The position numbers and the translations under genes are program-made. Below are positions 24,838 to 33,212 of a stretch of DNA of 64,000 bases, in pieces. How positions within the stretch are numbered: position 1 is the stretch's first letter; every line of letters begins with the position of its first letter. Location: contig CP053446.1 of assembly GCA_013285405.1 (NCBI GenBank), positions 124,001 to 188,000 on the forward strand, written 5' to 3'. The notes under the pieces are model-generated. The model searched no databases, was not told the DNA's origin, and worked only from the letters and a program-made list of their open reading frames with translations. The stretch comes from Ignavibacteriota bacterium (GTDB lineage: Bacteria; Bacteroidota; Ignavibacteria; Ignavibacteriales; Ignavibacteriaceae).

Positions 24838-25761
24838 GTGAACGCATTGCAAAAATTTGGCGGGATTAATATAACTGCTTCAAGGTTACAAATTATTGAA
24901 CTGGAAATTGAGTCGAATCATTTCTCTGTCAATAATGTTGGTCAGACTTTTTTAAGTCCTGCTATTAATTTCGATGACCCGGCTGAAGAAATTATTTTCC
25001 CCCAGATTCAAAATGCTTTTGAAGAAATTAAAATAAGAAATGGATTCAACTGCTCTTTTGCATCGTTTACACTTCCTCCGGAATTATTTCTTACAATTCA
25101 GCTTCCCTATGACTCCAACCTTAATCAAAAAGAAATACGTGATGAATTCAGTTGGGAAATATCTCAACTTTTTCCATTTGTACCTGTTGAAGAACTTGCG
25201 CTAAAATTTTATGACCTTGAAAGCAAATTCCTGCAAGGCAGAAACAACGCACTCGTCGTTGCGTTACCGAAAAAATATTTAATGCTGCTAAAAAAATTCT
25301 GTTCAATAAATAATCTTCAGCCAAAATTAGTTGATAATGCATCAATCAGTGCGAATAGTTTCATAAACTCCTCCAGAAATGAAACAAATAATTTTATCGG
25401 CATTAATCTTTACAATTCTAAAAACTCCATTACTTTGTTCATCAATATTTCATCAAAGCCCGCATACATAAAAGTTTTTAATAAGAGTGACAAGAACTTA
25501 ATCAGCACAATTGTTAACGAATTACGACAGGAACGATTCGAAAAAATCTTCAACCAGTCACAATTGAGCGGAGCTATTTGCGGTGAAGATATCGGCATTG
25601 ATGCAATCGCACAATTAGAACAGGAACTAAATATAAAATTTGAAAACTTTGACCCATTCAATATTATTAAATTTAAAGATGATGCTCATAGTTTTGAAAT
25701 TCCATTGGATTACTACAGTTCCTTTACACCTGCAGTTGGTGTAGCATCCCGTTACAATTGA
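24838..25761 (+). CDS. PilM-like pilus assembly ATPase-fold protein
   Basis: A 307-aa protein starting at GTG. It has the layout of the PilM/actin-like family: 'KFGGINITASRLQIIELEIE' (first strand pair), 'SCSFASFTLPPELFLTIQLP' in style, 'QKEIRDEFSWEISQLFPFVP' (the conserved region before the EL.WE..QYIP motif of PilM), and the C-terminal 'YYSSFTPAVGVASRYN', equivalent to the 'AVGLALR' end. The nucleotide-binding loops are poorly conserved, so ATP binding is uncertain. PilM links the inner-membrane PilN/O complex to the cytoplasm. No pilN or pilO gene follows, which is unusual. The stop overlaps the region before rsmD. Confidence 0.65.
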   Translation: MNALQKFGGINITASRLQIIELEIESNHFSVNNVGQTFLSPAINFDDPAEEIIFPQIQNAFEEIKIRNGFNCSFASFTLPPELFLTIQLPYDSNLNQKEIRDEFSWEISQLFPFVPVEELALKFYDLESKFLQGRNNALVVALPKKYLMLLKKFCSINNLQPKLVDNASISANSFINSSRNETNNFIGINLYNSKNSITLFINISSKPAYIKVFNKSDKNLISTIVNELRQERFEKIFNQSQLSGAICGEDIGIDAIAQLEQELNIKFENFDPFNIIKFKDDAHSFEIPLDYYSSFTPAVGVASRYN

Positions 25762-25772
25762 TTGAAAACTTA

Positions 25773-26330
25773 GTGAGATTAAGAATTACAGCCGGTGAAC
25801 TTAAGGGAAGATTTATCAATGTTCCCAAATCAGATTTAGTCAGACCGACAACTGAACGAGTTCGGGAAACTATTTTTAATATCCTGAATAACCGAATCTC
25901 ATTCGAAGGGATACGAGTTCTGGATTTGTATTCGGGTTCAGGAGCGCTTGGTTTTGAATGCCTAAGCAGAGGTGCAGAGGAAATTCATTTTGTGGAAAAG
26001 AATTCAGTGATTTACAAAACGATCGAAGAAAATATTAATCTTCTGAAAGTCAAAGATCAATGCAGAATTTTCAAAATGACTGCAATTCAGTTTTCATCAA
26101 TGAAAATTAAAAACAACTACAATTTAATTTTAGCAGATCCTCCTTTTTTCAAAGATGATATTTATAATGTCGTTGAAAATATATTGAATAATGGATACCT
26201 TCACAGCGAATGTTTTATGATCATAGAAAGATCAATTCAGACAAAACAAAAAGATATTGAGAATTTTAGAATTGATCCTTTTAAAATCATAGGTGATGCG
26301 TGCCTCTACGAAATAAAATCCTTGCATTAA
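25773..26330 (+). CDS. rsmD: 16S rRNA (guanine(966)-N2)-methyltransferase RsmD
   Basis: The GTG at 25773 is preferred to a TTG five codons upstream because it gives the usual N-terminus 'MRLRITAGELKGRFINVPKS'. The 185-aa enzyme shows 'VRPTTERVRETIFNILNNRI', SAM motif I 'VLDLYSGSGALGFECLSRGA', acidic 'IHFVEKNS' and the catalytic 'NLILADPPFF' (D/NPPY-type, here DPPF). It methylates G966 of 16S rRNA in the small ribosomal subunit. The open frame begins right at the stop of the PilM-like gene, and the next gene starts inside its last codons, so the genes are tightly packed. Confidence 0.94.
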   Translation: MRLRITAGELKGRFINVPKSDLVRPTTERVRETIFNILNNRISFEGIRVLDLYSGSGALGFECLSRGAEEIHFVEKNSVIYKTIEENINLLKVKDQCRIFKMTAIQFSSMKIKNNYNLILADPPFFKDDIYNVVENILNNGYLHSECFMIIERSIQTKQKDIENFRIDPFKIIGDACLYEIKSLH

Positions 26331-28399
26331 CTCTTACATCCCTTTTATTTTTCGCTGCAGCTGACATCTGTTCACAACCGTTTCATCGGGAACTAAATCT
26401 TATTCCTGTAAGCGATGGATCCGGATTGATTAAAAATAATTTCAGCGGCGGACATAACAATCTGGAGTATCAATTTGTAGATATTGATAATGATGAAGAC
26501 CTGGATATTTTTTTCCTTGACAGCGATAAAACTTTCGGTTTATTTGAAAATATTGGTAACAAATTCAATCCTGAATATAAATACCTGATTAACAAACCAA
26601 ATAATTTATTTTTTTCAAATTGGTTTTACTTTGTTGACATAGATAATGACAATGACTTTGATTACTTTACCGGTAATAACGATCAGATATCATATTACCA
26701 GAATAATGGGAGCATAAACTCACCTTCTTTTATTCTGGTTCAAGACACTGTCTGGGATGATACCGGACAACCTATCTATAGTGAATTCGGAAGCAATGCT
26801 TTATTCGCAGATATTGATAATGATGATGATTTAGATTTCTTCAGTGGAAATTCAGCAGGGACAGTTAAATTCTATGAGAACATTGGAACGCAAACAAATT
26901 TCAATTTTAAATTTATTACCAACGAGTGGCAAAACTTATATATTGTTGGTACTCTGGCAGAGAACTCACTTCACGGTGCAAGTTCATTGGACTTTATTGA
27001 TATCAATGATGATGACGATCTGGATCTTTTCTGGGGAGATTTTTTTAGCAACAGTCTTTATTTTATTGAGAATCAGGGAAATTCCATCTCTCCTGATATG
27101 CAAAAAATTTCAGATGTTTATCCAATTAACTCTGACAGCGTAAATACAAGCGGATTCAATATGCCGCGTTTTACAGATATTGATAGCGATGGTGATTACG
27201 ACTTGTTTGTTTCTGTACTTTATGATCCAACTGTTCCTCAATCATTAATGTTTTATGAAAATACCGGTAATGCTCAATCAGCAAATCACATATTAAGAAC
27301 AAATGATTTTCTAAAAACGCTTGATGTCGGTAATAACAGTTCGCCGGTTTTTGTAGATATAGATAATGATGGTGATCTTGATTTATTCATAGGTTCTTTC
27401 AATAACCCGAATGGTTCAATTCACTTTCTTGAAAATACAGGAACTGTTTCCAACCCATCATTTTATTATTCTGACTCTCAGTACTTTAATATAATGAGTG
27501 ATCTCGTTGTAACTCCGGCATTCGGTGATCTGGATAATGATGGTGATTATGATTTGCTGGCAGGAAAACTAAACGGAACAATTGACTTTTATCTCAACAA
27601 TGGAACACCTGTATCTGCAAATTTTCAAAATAGTATTTTGTTAAGAAATAATAACAATGACAGCATTGATGTTGGTTCAAGTTCGTCACCATTTTTGATG
27701 GATGTTGATGGTGATTCTGATCTCGATCTGGCGATAGGAGGTTTCAATGGTAAATTAAGTTTTTATGAAAACACCGGCAATCCCGCGTCATACGAATTCA
27801 CTTCTAACCCTGCTTACTTCGGCACGTTAGATATTGGTGATAACAGTACGCCATTTTTTATTGATTATAATGAAGATGATGTATTAGATTTATTTTCTGG
27901 CAGCAGAAATGGGGAAATGTTTTATTTCAGAAATGATGGAAATAATATTTCGCCCATTTGGAGTCTGATAACAAATCAATTCATCCATGATAACTTTGGT
28001 GGAAATACGTTCCCCTGTTTCTTTGATATTGATAATGATACTGACTCAGATTTATTCCTTGGAAATGTAAAAGGCGGATTATATTTTTACCTTAATTCTA
28101 TGATAACAAGTGTTGCTGAATGGGAATTAACGCCAGTTGACAATTATTCAATTGCAACTTTTCCTAATCCATTTAATCCATCAACCAGAATAAAATACTC
28201 AATTCCTGACAATGGTTTTGTAAATCTTTCAGTTTATAATTTGCTTGGCGAAAAAATTGCTCAACTTGTAAATGAAATAAAAACGGCTGGTGAATATGAA
28301 TCTGAATTTGATGGAAGCGGATTAGCTTCAGGAGTTTATATCGCGAAATTAGTCTCAAATAATAATCATCATACAATAAAAATGATTTTAACCAAATAA
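26300..28399 (+). CDS. T9SS-sorted FG-GAP/VCBS repeat protein
   Basis: A 699-aa protein starting at GTG, 31 bp inside rsmD, with a signal peptide (NKILALTLTSLLFFAAADIC). Residues ~45-600 hold about nine FG-GAP/VCBS repeats with the Ca-binding loop 'DIDNDxDLDxF' ('FVDIDNDEDLDIFF', 'ADIDNDDDLDFFSG', 'VDIDNDGDLDLFIG', 'GDLDNDGDYDLLAG'), forming an integrin-like beta-propeller. A T9SS domain ends the protein ('TFPNPFNPSTRIKYS', 'HTIKMILTK'). Such proteins are calcium-stabilised surface adhesins or scaffolds; ligand unknown. It is likely co-transcribed with the next gene (10 bp gap). Confidence 0.9.
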   Translation: MPLRNKILALTLTSLLFFAAADICSQPFHRELNLIPVSDGSGLIKNNFSGGHNNLEYQFVDIDNDEDLDIFFLDSDKTFGLFENIGNKFNPEYKYLINKPNNLFFSNWFYFVDIDNDNDFDYFTGNNDQISYYQNNGSINSPSFILVQDTVWDDTGQPIYSEFGSNALFADIDNDDDLDFFSGNSAGTVKFYENIGTQTNFNFKFITNEWQNLYIVGTLAENSLHGASSLDFIDINDDDDLDLFWGDFFSNSLYFIENQGNSISPDMQKISDVYPINSDSVNTSGFNMPRFTDIDSDGDYDLFVSVLYDPTVPQSLMFYENTGNAQSANHILRTNDFLKTLDVGNNSSPVFVDIDNDGDLDLFIGSFNNPNGSIHFLENTGTVSNPSFYYSDSQYFNIMSDLVVTPAFGDLDNDGDYDLLAGKLNGTIDFYLNNGTPVSANFQNSILLRNNNNDSIDVGSSSSPFLMDVDGDSDLDLAIGGFNGKLSFYENTGNPASYEFTSNPAYFGTLDIGDNSTPFFIDYNEDDVLDLFSGSRNGEMFYFRNDGNNISPIWSLITNQFIHDNFGGNTFPCFFDIDNDTDSDLFLGNVKGGLYFYLNSMITSVAEWELTPVDNYSIATFPNPFNPSTRIKYSIPDNGFVNLSVYNLLGEKIAQLVNEIKTAGEYESEFDGSGLASGVYIAKLVSNNNHHTIKMILTK

Positions 28400-28409
28400 A
28401 AGGAGTATC

Positions 28410-30002
28410 ATGAAAAAAGTTGTTCTTCTTCTTGCATTACTTTCAACAGCAATTTTATCTCAGACTAACGTTACATTTCTTAGTAACCTGAATGAATATA
28501 GTTCATTCGGTTATAGTAATATCTGGGGTTATGTTGATCCTCTGGGAAATGAATATGCTCTTCTTGGAACCGGTAATGGAACATCTATTATCAGTCTTGC
28601 TGATCCGACGAATCCGGTTGAGTGCGCTTTTATTCCTGCACCACAATCTGCGTGGAGAGAATTAAAAGTTTGGAGTCATTATGCCTACGTTGCAACCGAT
28701 GCTACCGGTAATGGATTACAGATAATTGACCTTTCTCAATTACCAACTACAGCAACACTTGTAAATACTTTAAATACATATTTCAATGATTGCCATGATC
28801 TTTTAATTGATGATGGTTATTGTTACACTGTCGGAGGAGATGGAGTGGGTGGTTTGCGCATACTTGATTTATTAAATCCGGTCATCCCGGTTCAAACAGC
28901 ATACTATACCGGAAGCGGTTACATTCATGATATTTACATCTGGAATGATACGGTTGTTGCTAGTTGTGGAAGCTCACAAGAATATCACCTGATAGATGTA
29001 ACAGATAAATCTAATCCACAATTCATTAGTGCAAGTCAGTCATTACCAGGAATTTATGCTCATAGCGGATGGATGACAGAGGATAAAAGATATTTTTTCG
29101 CAACTGAAGAATTTAATGTCAGAGATATGACAGTTTGGGATCTTCAGGATCGAAATACCTGGGACTTAAAAATTTCTTCGTGGGGTTTGAATAATAGTTC
29201 AGTTATTCATAATCTTTACATAATCGGAAATTATGCGCATATATCTTATTACACTTCAGGATATTTGGTTTTAGATATCTCGAATCCATTAAGCCCGCAA
29301 ATAGCCGGGCAATACGATACCTATCCACAAAATAACAGTGGTAATTATGATGGAGCCTGGGGAGTATATCCTTTCCTGCCATCTGGTAATACAATTATTT
29401 CAGATATTAGTACAGGATTGTATGTCTTACATTTTGACGGAATGGTTCCCGTTGAATTATCATCTTTCACCGCAACTGCTTTTGAAAATTCAGTTATATT
29501 AAAATGGTCAACTGCAACTGAGACTAATAATCAGGGATTTGAAATTCAAAAAAAGATTGATAGTGATTTTTATTCCATCGGGTTTGTTAGGGGTGCCGGA
29601 TCAACAACTGAATTACAAAATTACTCATTCACTGACAGGAATTTAGTAAATGGGAAGTATGAATACAGAATAAAGCAAATTGATTATGATGGAAGTTTTC
29701 ATTACTCGGATGTTGTTGAAGTGGAGGTAACTGACGTAAAAACTTTTTCATTAAGTCAAAATTATCCTAATCCATTTAATCCTACGACAAATATAAAATT
29801 TAATATTCCTAATGCAGGTTATACTACTCTTTCTATATATAATCTGATTGGAGAAAAAGTCAGTGAACTTGTAAATGAAGTACTTGTTGAAGGCGAATAC
29901 AACATTTCGTTTGACGCAAAAAATCTGCCGTCAGGAATTTATGTTGCTAAACTGACAGCAAATGGATTTAATCAAACGATCAAAATGACTTTATTGAAAT
30001 AA
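28410..30002 (+). CDS. T9SS-sorted choice-of-anchor B family protein
   Basis: A 530-aa protein with AAAAGGAG before the ATG and a signal peptide (MKKVVLLLALLSTAILSQ). The N-terminal ~340 residues are the choice-of-anchor B/LVIVD propeller: 'YSNIWGYVDPLGNEYALLGT', 'GTSIISLADPTNPVECAFIP', 'AWRELKVWSHYAYVATDATG', 'NDCHDLLIDDGYCYTVGG' and 'YSGHSGWMTEDKRYFFATE' in style. A 'PVELSSFTATAFENSVILKW' module and T9SS domain follow ('QNYPNPFNPTTNIKFN', 'NQTIKMTLLK'). It is expected on the cell surface; function unknown. It is co-directional and close to the FG-GAP protein, and a decayed T9SS fragment lies downstream. Confidence 0.9.
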   Translation: MKKVVLLLALLSTAILSQTNVTFLSNLNEYSSFGYSNIWGYVDPLGNEYALLGTGNGTSIISLADPTNPVECAFIPAPQSAWRELKVWSHYAYVATDATGNGLQIIDLSQLPTTATLVNTLNTYFNDCHDLLIDDGYCYTVGGDGVGGLRILDLLNPVIPVQTAYYTGSGYIHDIYIWNDTVVASCGSSQEYHLIDVTDKSNPQFISASQSLPGIYAHSGWMTEDKRYFFATEEFNVRDMTVWDLQDRNTWDLKISSWGLNNSSVIHNLYIIGNYAHISYYTSGYLVLDISNPLSPQIAGQYDTYPQNNSGNYDGAWGVYPFLPSGNTIISDISTGLYVLHFDGMVPVELSSFTATAFENSVILKWSTATETNNQGFEIQKKIDSDFYSIGFVRGAGSTTELQNYSFTDRNLVNGKYEYRIKQIDYDGSFHYSDVVEVEVTDVKTFSLSQNYPNPFNPTTNIKFNIPNAGYTTLSIYNLIGEKVSELVNEVLVEGEYNISFDAKNLPSGIYVAKLTANGFNQTIKMTLLK

Positions 30003-30050
30003 AAAATAATAGATTAAGAAATATTTCGGCTTATATTAATTACCTTAAAA

Positions 30051-30337
30051 GGTACTTGTGATTTCTGTGCTTGTGATGAAGAAATTATAATTCATCTGGT
30101 TGATGAGACGAATAATGGATTTCCACCAAAAGAAATTGTTGAGATATTTGTATCATATTGTTTGGAAGCCGAATCTCATTGTAATATTGACCTGCATCAT
30201 AATTTGAACCTCATTATCAAATACCTGGTAAAATCAGAGCATCATTAGTTTGTGTTTATGATGTATCTGCAAATGAGATTGTAAAAATTATAGATGTTGG
30301 CAGTTTTGCTACCGGAATTGCAGCGAGTGAGAATTAA
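30051..30337 (+). pseudogene. Decayed fragment of a T9SS-type protein
   Basis: Two frames in succession look like gene debris. Frame one (30051-30248) reads 'GTCDFCACDEEIIIHLVDET...' and ends 'HHNLNLIIKYLVKSEHH' at TAG. Frame three (30248-30337) reads 'VCVYDVSANEIVKIIDVGSF' then 'ATGIAASEN'. 'NLxLIIKYL' and 'VYDxSxNEIxKIIDxGSFxxG' resemble the first and middle strands of a T9SS type A domain, with the PNPFNP core and the last strand lost. No start or binding site is visible. It is probably the tail of a former cargo gene. Confidence 0.45.
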
Positions 30338-30342
30338 GCTTA

Positions 30343-31134
30343 CTATTCTATTTGTTTACTGAGGTTTGAACTGTAGAATTCCCGAGGTAAAATAAAAGTA
30401 CATTTTTCTTCCTTAAGAAAGTCGATTATTTTTTTGAATTCATTGAATTGGTTTTCATCCCACATATTTGGATGAATTTGAAATACAATATAGTTGCTGC
30501 TGACTGAATGATTTTTTAGAAATGAATTAAAGTCCGGATTTCCAACTGGAAATTCCATCTCTTCACTTCTATGCAGAACAAGTTTATCTGAGTCATCCCG
30601 ACCGAAAAACCAGACTTTTATCTCATCAAATGCATCAAGAGCTATGGAAGTGTTTTCATCAATAGCATTTCCCGGAGCTCCAAAAGTTTGCATAGTGAAA
30701 TCAAGTTTTTGCTTCGAAAGATCAAGTGCTTTTTTAATTTGTTCTTTCTGAAATTCAAGCGATGAATTGCGGAATTCATCATATAAATCTCCATTCGGAT
30801 GTTTGACTCCGAGCCGATGATCATAACCATGAATCCATAGCTCTACATAACCTGTTCTATTCAGATACTTCAAAAGTCCGGGATATCTTTCATCATCCGT
30901 TTCCAAAGAATTTACGACCAGACCAACACTTGATTTTATTTTTTCAGAGACTACATAATCAAGAAATTTGTACCAGTTTTTCGAGATAACATTTACTTTA
31001 TCGTGCACAAGATCATCTGCTTTTAGTATTACAAATTGCCTGATATCTGTTTTGCTGCTTGTTTCTGATTGACAAACAGAAGAACTGACCATCATAAGAA
31101 AAATCAGTGGAAATATTTTCAGAAAAAGTTTCAT
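30343..31134 (-). CDS. Exported polysaccharide deacetylase-like protein
   Basis: A 263-aa protein with a signal peptide (MKLFLKIFPLIFLMMVSSSV) and a NodB-like fold. 'FVILKADDLVHD' supplies the paired Asp, and 'VELWIHGYDHRLG' the HxxxH-like metal site ('HGYDH'). 'QTFGAPGNAID' is the Arg/Pro-rich motif 3 position, and 'SSNYIVFQIHPNMWDEN' has the late catalytic His. Enzymes of this class remove N-acetyl groups from cell-wall or capsule sugars. The sequence is diverged and could be a DUF2334-type member. It is minus strand, next to the zinc metallopeptidase gene. Confidence 0.8.
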   Translation of the reverse strand: MKLFLKIFPLIFLMMVSSSVCQSETSSKTDIRQFVILKADDLVHDKVNVISKNWYKFLDYVVSEKIKSSVGLVVNSLETDDERYPGLLKYLNRTGYVELWIHGYDHRLGVKHPNGDLYDEFRNSSLEFQKEQIKKALDLSKQKLDFTMQTFGAPGNAIDENTSIALDAFDEIKVWFFGRDDSDKLVLHRSEEMEFPVGNPDFNSFLKNHSVSSNYIVFQIHPNMWDENQFNEFKKIIDFLKEEKCTFILPREFYSSNLSKQIE

Positions 31135-31180
31135 TTACAGGTAAATATCAAATTATAGTTGAATTGAAAATTTAATTTAA

Positions 31181-32023
31181 TTACAGATTTTCAGCACTAA
31201 ATGTGTCGCCATCTTCCAGGTTGCCCGCATTGAATCCTTTGTAAAACCATCTCTTTCTTTGCTCGGAAGTACCATGAGTAAAACTTTCAGGTACAACATA
31301 ACCTTGCATACTTTTCTGAATACGATCATCGCCAACTGCACTTGCAGCGTTTAACGCTTCATCAATATCCCCCTCTTCAAGTAAATTTGCTCTGTTTGCA
31401 TAATGAGCCCAGACACCAGCAAGGTAATCAGCTTGCAGTTCGAGACGAACCAAATATTTATTGAATTCTTTTTCGCTCAGTCTCGACCGCAAAGAATTCA
31501 CTTTCTCATTTATCCCCAGCAAAGTTTGAACATGATGACCAACTTCATGAGCAACAACATACGCCATCGCAAAATCTCCAGGAGCTTTAAATTTGGTTTT
31601 TAGTTCATCATAAAAACTCAAATCGATATATAATTTATAATCGCCCGGACAATAAAAAGGTCCTGTAGCTGCGCTTGAAAACCCACACGCAGATTGAACG
31701 CTTCCGGTATAAAGTACAAGCTTTGGATATTTGTACGTCAATCCATCTTCGAGGAATAATTGTGTCCAGACGTCTTCGGTTTCAGCAAGAACAACAGAAA
31801 CGAATTGAGCTAATTCATTTTCTTCGGCAGTTCCCTGGTAAGAAGAAGTTGTAGTGTGATCATCAAGCTGTGAAGTGTTCATTATCTGTGAAGGATCTCC
31901 ACCGAGGAAATATATTAAAAGAATAACTACTACACTCCCTATTCCTCCACCGACCATACCTTTAGAATAACCACCACGGCGATCTTCGACATTACTGCTT
32001 TCCCTTCTGCCTTTCCAGCGCAT
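31181..32023 (-). CDS. Neutral zinc metallopeptidase (YpfJ family)
   Basis: A 280-aa membrane-anchored protein. The start 'MRWKGRRESSNVEDRRG' is the conserved cytoplasmic leader of the family, followed by one helix ('GGGIGSVVVILLIYFLGG'). The periplasmic domain contains 'YVVAHEVGHHVQTLLGI' (HExxH) and 'RLELQADYLAGVWAHYAN' with the third ligand, and ends 'GTSEQRKRWFYKGFNAGNLE', diagnostic of PF04228. It is an uncharacterised peptidase family of about this length. Five cysteine-free repeats of Gly/Ser in the linker suggest flexibility. It is a single minus-strand gene, divergent from coaD. Confidence 0.94.
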   Translation of the reverse strand: MRWKGRRESSNVEDRRGGYSKGMVGGGIGSVVVILLIYFLGGDPSQIMNTSQLDDHTTTSSYQGTAEENELAQFVSVVLAETEDVWTQLFLEDGLTYKYPKLVLYTGSVQSACGFSSAATGPFYCPGDYKLYIDLSFYDELKTKFKAPGDFAMAYVVAHEVGHHVQTLLGINEKVNSLRSRLSEKEFNKYLVRLELQADYLAGVWAHYANRANLLEEGDIDEALNAASAVGDDRIQKSMQGYVVPESFTHGTSEQRKRWFYKGFNAGNLEDGDTFSAENL

Positions 32024-32188
32024 ACTTCATTCCCTTTCTATTATGTTTTTTGGATTCAGACAACAGCTAATGAATTCTGTATGCAAATATCTTATCAATA
32101 TCAGCAAAAGCAAAACCGTTTTTTGTTAAATTTAACTTATTGATTAATATTTGAATAATCATTTACAAAATTATTGGCGGTATTCAAT

Positions 32189-32671
32189 ATGCGTAAAGTT
32201 ATTTATCCAGGAACGTTTGATCCGGTCACTTATGGTCACATTGATCTGATTAAAAGAGCAATAGAACTTTTTGATGCTGTTGTTGTAACTGTAGCAGTCA
32301 ACCCCGGTAAAGCACCATTGTTCACAACTGAAGAAAGAGTAAATATGCTTCAGGAAAGTTTGAAAGATTTTCAGAATGTATCAGTTGATTCGTTTGATGG
32401 ATTAGTTGTTGATCATGCAAGGATAGTCGGAGCTTCAGGGATATTAAGAGGACTTCGTGCGGTAAGTGATTTCGAGTATGAATTTCAAATGGCATTAATG
32501 AACAGAAAACTCGCAAATGATATTGCAACTGTTTTCCTGATGCCGCATGAGAAATTTACTTATCTCAATTCAACAATTATCAGAAATCTTGCAAGCCTTA
32601 AAAGTGATGTGAGTGATTTTGTCCCACCAATTGTTGTTGAAGCATTAAAGAAAAAATTCCAGATGAAGTAG
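32189..32671 (+). CDS. coaD: Phosphopantetheine adenylyltransferase
   Basis: A 160-aa enzyme, fourth step of CoA synthesis: ATP plus 4'-phosphopantetheine to dephospho-CoA and PPi. The ATG at 32189 gives the standard start 'MRKVIYPGTFDPVTYGHIDL' with the T/HxGH nucleotidyl site. 'RGLRAVSDFEYEFQMALMNR' and 'FTYLNSTIIRNLASLKSDVS' with the ISSS-like 'NSTIIR' segment are also typical. Length matches the family. A bidirectional hairpin terminator lies 18 bp downstream. Confidence 0.97.
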   Translation: MRKVIYPGTFDPVTYGHIDLIKRAIELFDAVVVTVAVNPGKAPLFTTEERVNMLQESLKDFQNVSVDSFDGLVVDHARIVGASGILRGLRAVSDFEYEFQMALMNRKLANDIATVFLMPHEKFTYLNSTIIRNLASLKSDVSDFVPPIVVEALKKKFQMK

Positions 32672-32688
32672 TGATTTGATATTGGAAA

Positions 32689-32722
32689 CAAAAAAGGCTG
32701 CCCAATTAAGACAGCCTCTTTT
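32689..32722. terminator. Bidirectional terminator after coaD
   Basis: A stem AGGCTG / CAGCCT (32695-32700 and 32712-32717), extended by A-rich bases on the left and CTTTT on the right, allows termination from both strands. It could serve coaD and the small minus-strand frame at 32747-32833. Confidence 0.7.
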
Positions 32723-32746
32723 GCAGTTTAATAGCTGAGATTACTA

Positions 32747-32833
32747 TCAGCTTAGAAAAACTATTGTAACAAGAAGGAAAAGTGCGCTGAATACAAAACT
32801 TGTTATAATATTTAATGCCGTATCACTTTGCAT
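32747..32833 (-). CDS. Possible 28-aa membrane microprotein
   Basis: A minus-strand frame encodes 'MQSDTALNIITSFVFSALFL' then 'LVTIVFLS', a single hydrophobic helix of ~20 residues after a short polar leader. A terminator-like hairpin lies ~25 bp downstream on the same strand. The Shine-Dalgarno is weak (GGTAAATACT), as is common in this phylum. Short open frames occur by chance in AT-rich DNA, so expression is unproven; conservation in relatives would decide. Confidence 0.35.
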   Translation of the reverse strand: MQSDTALNIITSFVFSALFLLVTIVFLS

Positions 32834-33212
32834 AGTATTTACCAGACTTTAGTTAAGATGATTTTAATTGCTTGAATTTTTCAACTAACATGCCGTTGCA
32901 AAATTCGAATTTAATTTGAATTTTAGATGATACCAGCGAATTAATGGTAATTTCTACTCTTTTTCAGGTTAAATCAGGAATTAATAACGGAATTTCAAGC
33001 TTGTAATCTTATTGAATGTCAAATTTGTCAGTGAGTTTTCATTAACAAAAAAATCAATCGATATTCATTTCCAAACGGATAGAACATTTTGTTATCGACT
33101 TGAAAATTAAGTGTGTCACTGTTTATCAACTTGTTTATGGTTTGCAGTACAAATAATTTTCAATGGTAAATTTTTATTATTTAACTAATCATCAAAATAC
33201 AGGGCTGAAATT
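32834..33212. other. Intergenic region upstream of the aminotransferase-pckA operon
   Basis: About 380 bases that should hold the operon promoter. No RNA gene or strong inverted repeat was recognised. Confidence 0.4.
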
